A stretch of DNA of 64,000 nucleotides from Burkholderia lata (GTDB lineage Bacteria; Pseudomonadota; Gammaproteobacteria; Burkholderiales; Burkholderiaceae), in contig NZ_CABVQK010000015.1 of the NCBI RefSeq assembly GCF_902499335.1, positions 1 to 64,000 on the forward strand, given 5' to 3'. The stretch's first letter is position 1. Each line of letters begins with the position of its first letter. Under the pieces are notes generated by a model. It saw nothing but the letters and a program-made list of their open reading frames with translations. It was not told the origin of the DNA and searched no databases. Position numbers and translations under genes: made by a program. Below are positions 62,025 through 64,000 of this stretch, piece after piece.

Positions 62025-63227
62025 ATGTTCCATTACCTAAAATATTTTCTGTTCCACGTCATCGGCATCGCGTCGGTCGTCGCGTTCGTCGCGGGCGGCC
62101 CCTGGATCACCGCCTGTTTCATCGCGCTCGTCGCGTTCTACATCGTCGGCGACGCGATCTGCGGCGACGATACGTCGACACCGGTGCTGCGCCATCCCGG
62201 CATCCTGACGTTCCAGCTGTGGATGGCCCTGCCGCTGCTGGCGCTGATCGTCTTCGTGTCGGTCTGGTCGGTCAGCGCGGCCGACCCGCTCGGCTTCGGC
62301 GCGCTGATCGAACGATCGACCGGATACGATGCGCTGGCGGCCCGCGCGGCGGCCGGCTGGGGCCATCATGTATCCGGCATGCTGTTGACCGGGCTGATGA
62401 TCGGCATGATCGGCACCATTCCCGCGCACGAACTGACGCATCGTACGTGGGACCCGGTGTCGATGTTCATCGGCCGCTGGCTGCTGGCGTTCAGCTTCGA
62501 TACGATTTTCTCGATCGAGCACGTGTACGGTCATCACCGCTACGTGTCCACGACGGAAGATCCCGCCACCGCGCCACGCGGCCGCAACGTCTATTTTCAT
62601 GTGCTCGCCTCGACGATCAAAGGCAACGTCAGCGCGTGGAAAATCGAGGGAAAGCGCCTGAAGCGCATCCGGCACGGGCTGCTCACGCCGTTCAACGCGG
62701 TCATTCGCGGCCACCTGATGAGCGTGTTGCTGATCGCATGCGCATGGGGCGCCGGCGGCTGGCGCACGGCCGCCTATTTCACGCTCTGCGCGCTATGGGG
62801 CAAGGCGCTGCTGGAGATCGTCAACTACATGGAGCATTACGGCATCGTTCGCGATCCGGCGACGCCGGTCCAGCCGCGTCACTCGTGGAATACGAACCGG
62901 CGCATCAGCTCGTGGTCGATGTTCAACCTGACGCGCCATTCGCATCATCATGCGCAGGGCGAAGTGCCGTATCACGCACTCGAACCGTTTCGCGATGCGC
63001 CGATGATGATCGGCGGCTATCTGACGACCATCGTCGTCGCGATGATTCCGCCGCTCTGGCACCGGCTGATGACGCCCAAGGTGCTCGCATGGGATCGCGT
63101 GCATGCCAGCGAGCGGGAAAGGCACCTCGCGGCCAACGCGAATGCGCGCAGCGGCATCGCCGGGTTCAAGGCCGCGACGGGGTTGCAGGATTTCCGCGTC
63201 TCGGGTGCCGACGCGCGCGGGCGGTGA
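62025..63227 (+). CDS. alkB: AlkB/XylM-type membrane non-heme diiron monooxygenase
   Basis: A 400-residue integral-membrane hydroxylase that inserts oxygen into terminal alkyl groups. The His boxes are HELTHR (135-140), EHVYGHH (165-171) and LTRHSHHHA (302-310), with NYMEHYG (267-273), the AlkB diiron set. Helices precede and separate the boxes. In box 3 the usual Asp of HSDHHA is His. GAGGAG precedes the ATG. It is downstream of and probably co-transcribed with a XylA-like reductase, and the AraC regulator is divergent. Substrates could be alkanes, alkylbenzenes or fatty chains; the sequence alone does not decide. Confidence 0.92.
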   Translation: MFHYLKYFLFHVIGIASVVAFVAGGPWITACFIALVAFYIVGDAICGDDTSTPVLRHPGILTFQLWMALPLLALIVFVSVWSVSAADPLGFGALIERSTGYDALAARAAAGWGHHVSGMLLTGLMIGMIGTIPAHELTHRTWDPVSMFIGRWLLAFSFDTIFSIEHVYGHHRYVSTTEDPATAPRGRNVYFHVLASTIKGNVSAWKIEGKRLKRIRHGLLTPFNAVIRGHLMSVLLIACAWGAGGWRTAAYFTLCALWGKALLEIVNYMEHYGIVRDPATPVQPRHSWNTNRRISSWSMFNLTRHSHHHAQGEVPYHALEPFRDAPMMIGGYLTTIVVAMIPPLWHRLMTPKVLAWDRVHASERERHLAANANARSGIAGFKAATGLQDFRVSGADARGR

Positions 63228-63313
63228 GCCAGCGATCCCGTACTCGCGCCACGGAAACCGCACGCGTTCCGGCTCGCGAACGCGGCGATTTTCGTGCACC
63301 TTCGTGCGGTGCG

Positions 63314-63338
63314 GGAGAGCGCCCTCGGGGAGCTCTCC
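63314..63338. terminator. Hairpin between alkB and the SDR gene
   Basis: GGAGAGC and GCTCTCC, perfect 7-bp arms around an 11-base loop, in the gap of convergent genes. Confidence 0.5.
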
Positions 63339-63342
63339 GTCA

Positions 63343-64000
63343 TCACGAGATCGAGAATCCGCCGTCGATCGGGAAGATCTGCCCCGTCGTCGTCCGCGAT
63401 TCGTCGGAGGCCAGGTAGAGCGCCGTCAGCGCAACCTCCTTCGGGTCGATCAGGCCCAGCAGCTGGCGCTCGCCGGTCTTGTTGATCACGTCGGGCTGCG
63501 ACTTGAGCAGCCCGGCCACGCGCGCCGTGACCGTCACGGCCGGCGCGACCGCGTTCACGCGAATCCGATGCGGTGCGTACTCGACGGCCATCGAGCGCGT
63601 GATCGCCGAGATGCCGCCCTTCGCGGCCGTGTACGCATCCTTGCCGCGCGTGCCGACCAGCGCGAACACCGAGCTGCTGTTGATGACCGAGCCGCCGCCG
63701 GTCTTCAGCATCGCCGCGATCCCGTACTTGCACGTGATCCACGTACCGAACAGGTCGAGCTTGATCGCACGCCAGAACTCGTCGGCCGGACAATCCGTCA
63801 CCTGCGCGTCGACCGACGTCGAGCCGCCCGCGTTGTTGTACAGCACGTCGATCCGCCCGGCGAACTCGAGCGCCGTTGCAATCGCGTCGCGCACGCTGTC
63901 CTCGCTCGTGACGTCGGTTCGCACGAACGTCGCGGAGCCGCCCGCCGCGCGAATCGCGTCGACGGTCGCCTGCCCGCTCTGCGGGTCGAATTCGGCCACG
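63343..64000 (-). CDS. Short-chain dehydrogenase/reductase, 5' part outside the window
   Basis: A 218-residue C-terminal portion of a classical SDR; the start and the Gly-rich cofactor motif lie beyond the right edge. Visible are YNNAGGSTSV, catalytic Ser in INSSSVFALVG, YTAAK for the Tyr-x-x-x-Lys pair, the VNAVAPA motif, and the C-terminal GQIFPIDGGFSIS. It is convergent with alkB. It could oxidise the alcohol made by the hydroxylase, but nothing in the sequence proves it. Confidence 0.9.
   Translation of the reverse strand, partial: VAEFDPQSGQATVDAIRAAGGSATFVRTDVTSEDSVRDAIATALEFAGRIDVLYNNAGGSTSVDAQVTDCPADEFWRAIKLDLFGTWITCKYGIAAMLKTGGGSVINSSSVFALVGTRGKDAYTAAKGGISAITRSMAVEYAPHRIRVNAVAPAVTVTARVAGLLKSQPDVINKTGERQLLGLIDPKEVALTALYLASDESRTTTGQIFPIDGGFSIS

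Noticed and set aside
1..64000. CRISPR arrays, tRNA or rRNA genes
   Set aside because: No regularly spaced repeats and no cloverleaf or rRNA-like sequence was seen anywhere in the window.

Overview
The window looks like a chromosome segment of a Burkholderia, most likely the B. cepacia complex. The base composition is GC-rich over most of its length. It carries a PenA-type lipoprotein beta-lactamase homologue, an OpcP/OmpC-type porin, many LysR regulators each paired with a metabolic gene, and a chaperone-usher operon. The genus call is an inference from protein resemblance; no rRNA or tRNA gene was seen to anchor it. I support 57 protein-coding genes (one cut by the right edge), three gene remnants, and several operators and terminators.

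Left accessory region (1-8.2 kb). It has visibly lower GC than the rest. It holds small hypothetical genes, a two-gene minus-strand unit, debris of an IS3-type transposase and of a membrane/coiled-coil protein, and a 3' gene fragment at the junction with the conserved backbone. The two-gene unit is a 1008-residue protein of unknown role ending in a GspG-pseudopilin-like calcium-loop motif, followed by a phospholipase D with eukaryotic-type features. It is the best candidate here for an undescribed system.

Backbone 8.2-28.3 kb. FUSC and DHA2 exporters flank a LysR gene. Next come a secreted small protein, a small lipoprotein, an orphan dipeptide-type binding protein, and a methyltransferase/glycosyltransferase pair. 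A Tat-exported Mn-type oxalate decarboxylase then lies just upstream of an Nramp Mn importer. After it comes a complete D-Ala-D-Ala scavenging operon: RpiR regulator, DdpX dipeptidase and DdpABCDF ABC transporter. The orphan binding protein at 14.5 kb is a close paralogue of DdpA.

28.3-41.2 kb. This stretch has a four-gene chaperone-usher fimbrial operon with an internal hairpin after the major subunit, a GlsB-like protein and an isolated mini-fimbrillin. It also holds a class A beta-lactamase homologue that has lost its nucleophile and general base, with a LysR gene immediately downstream. Further genes are an NlpD-like LysM/M23 lipoprotein, a 36-residue membrane protein, a LysR gene, a P-loop kinase overlapping an ankyrin gene, and a SnoaL-like protein.

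41.2-64 kb. A large surface lipoprotein sits behind a perfect LacI-type palindrome. It is followed by a TSUP transporter, an aldo/keto reductase with divergent LysR, a porin, an OpgC-like acyltransferase, an esterase, and an FAD monooxygenase with divergent NahR-like LysR and two tandem LysR boxes. Then come an SDR, an alpha/beta hydrolase divergent from an XRE-cupin regulator with matching operators, an H-NS-like protein, a TetR gene with a palindromic operator, and an NmrA-like reductase divergent from LysR. An AlkB-type hydroxylase module follows, with a XylA-like ferredoxin reductase and a divergent AraC regulator. The right edge cuts an SDR gene.

The dominant theme is small catabolic or transport modules, each with its own divergent regulator and visible operator dyads.
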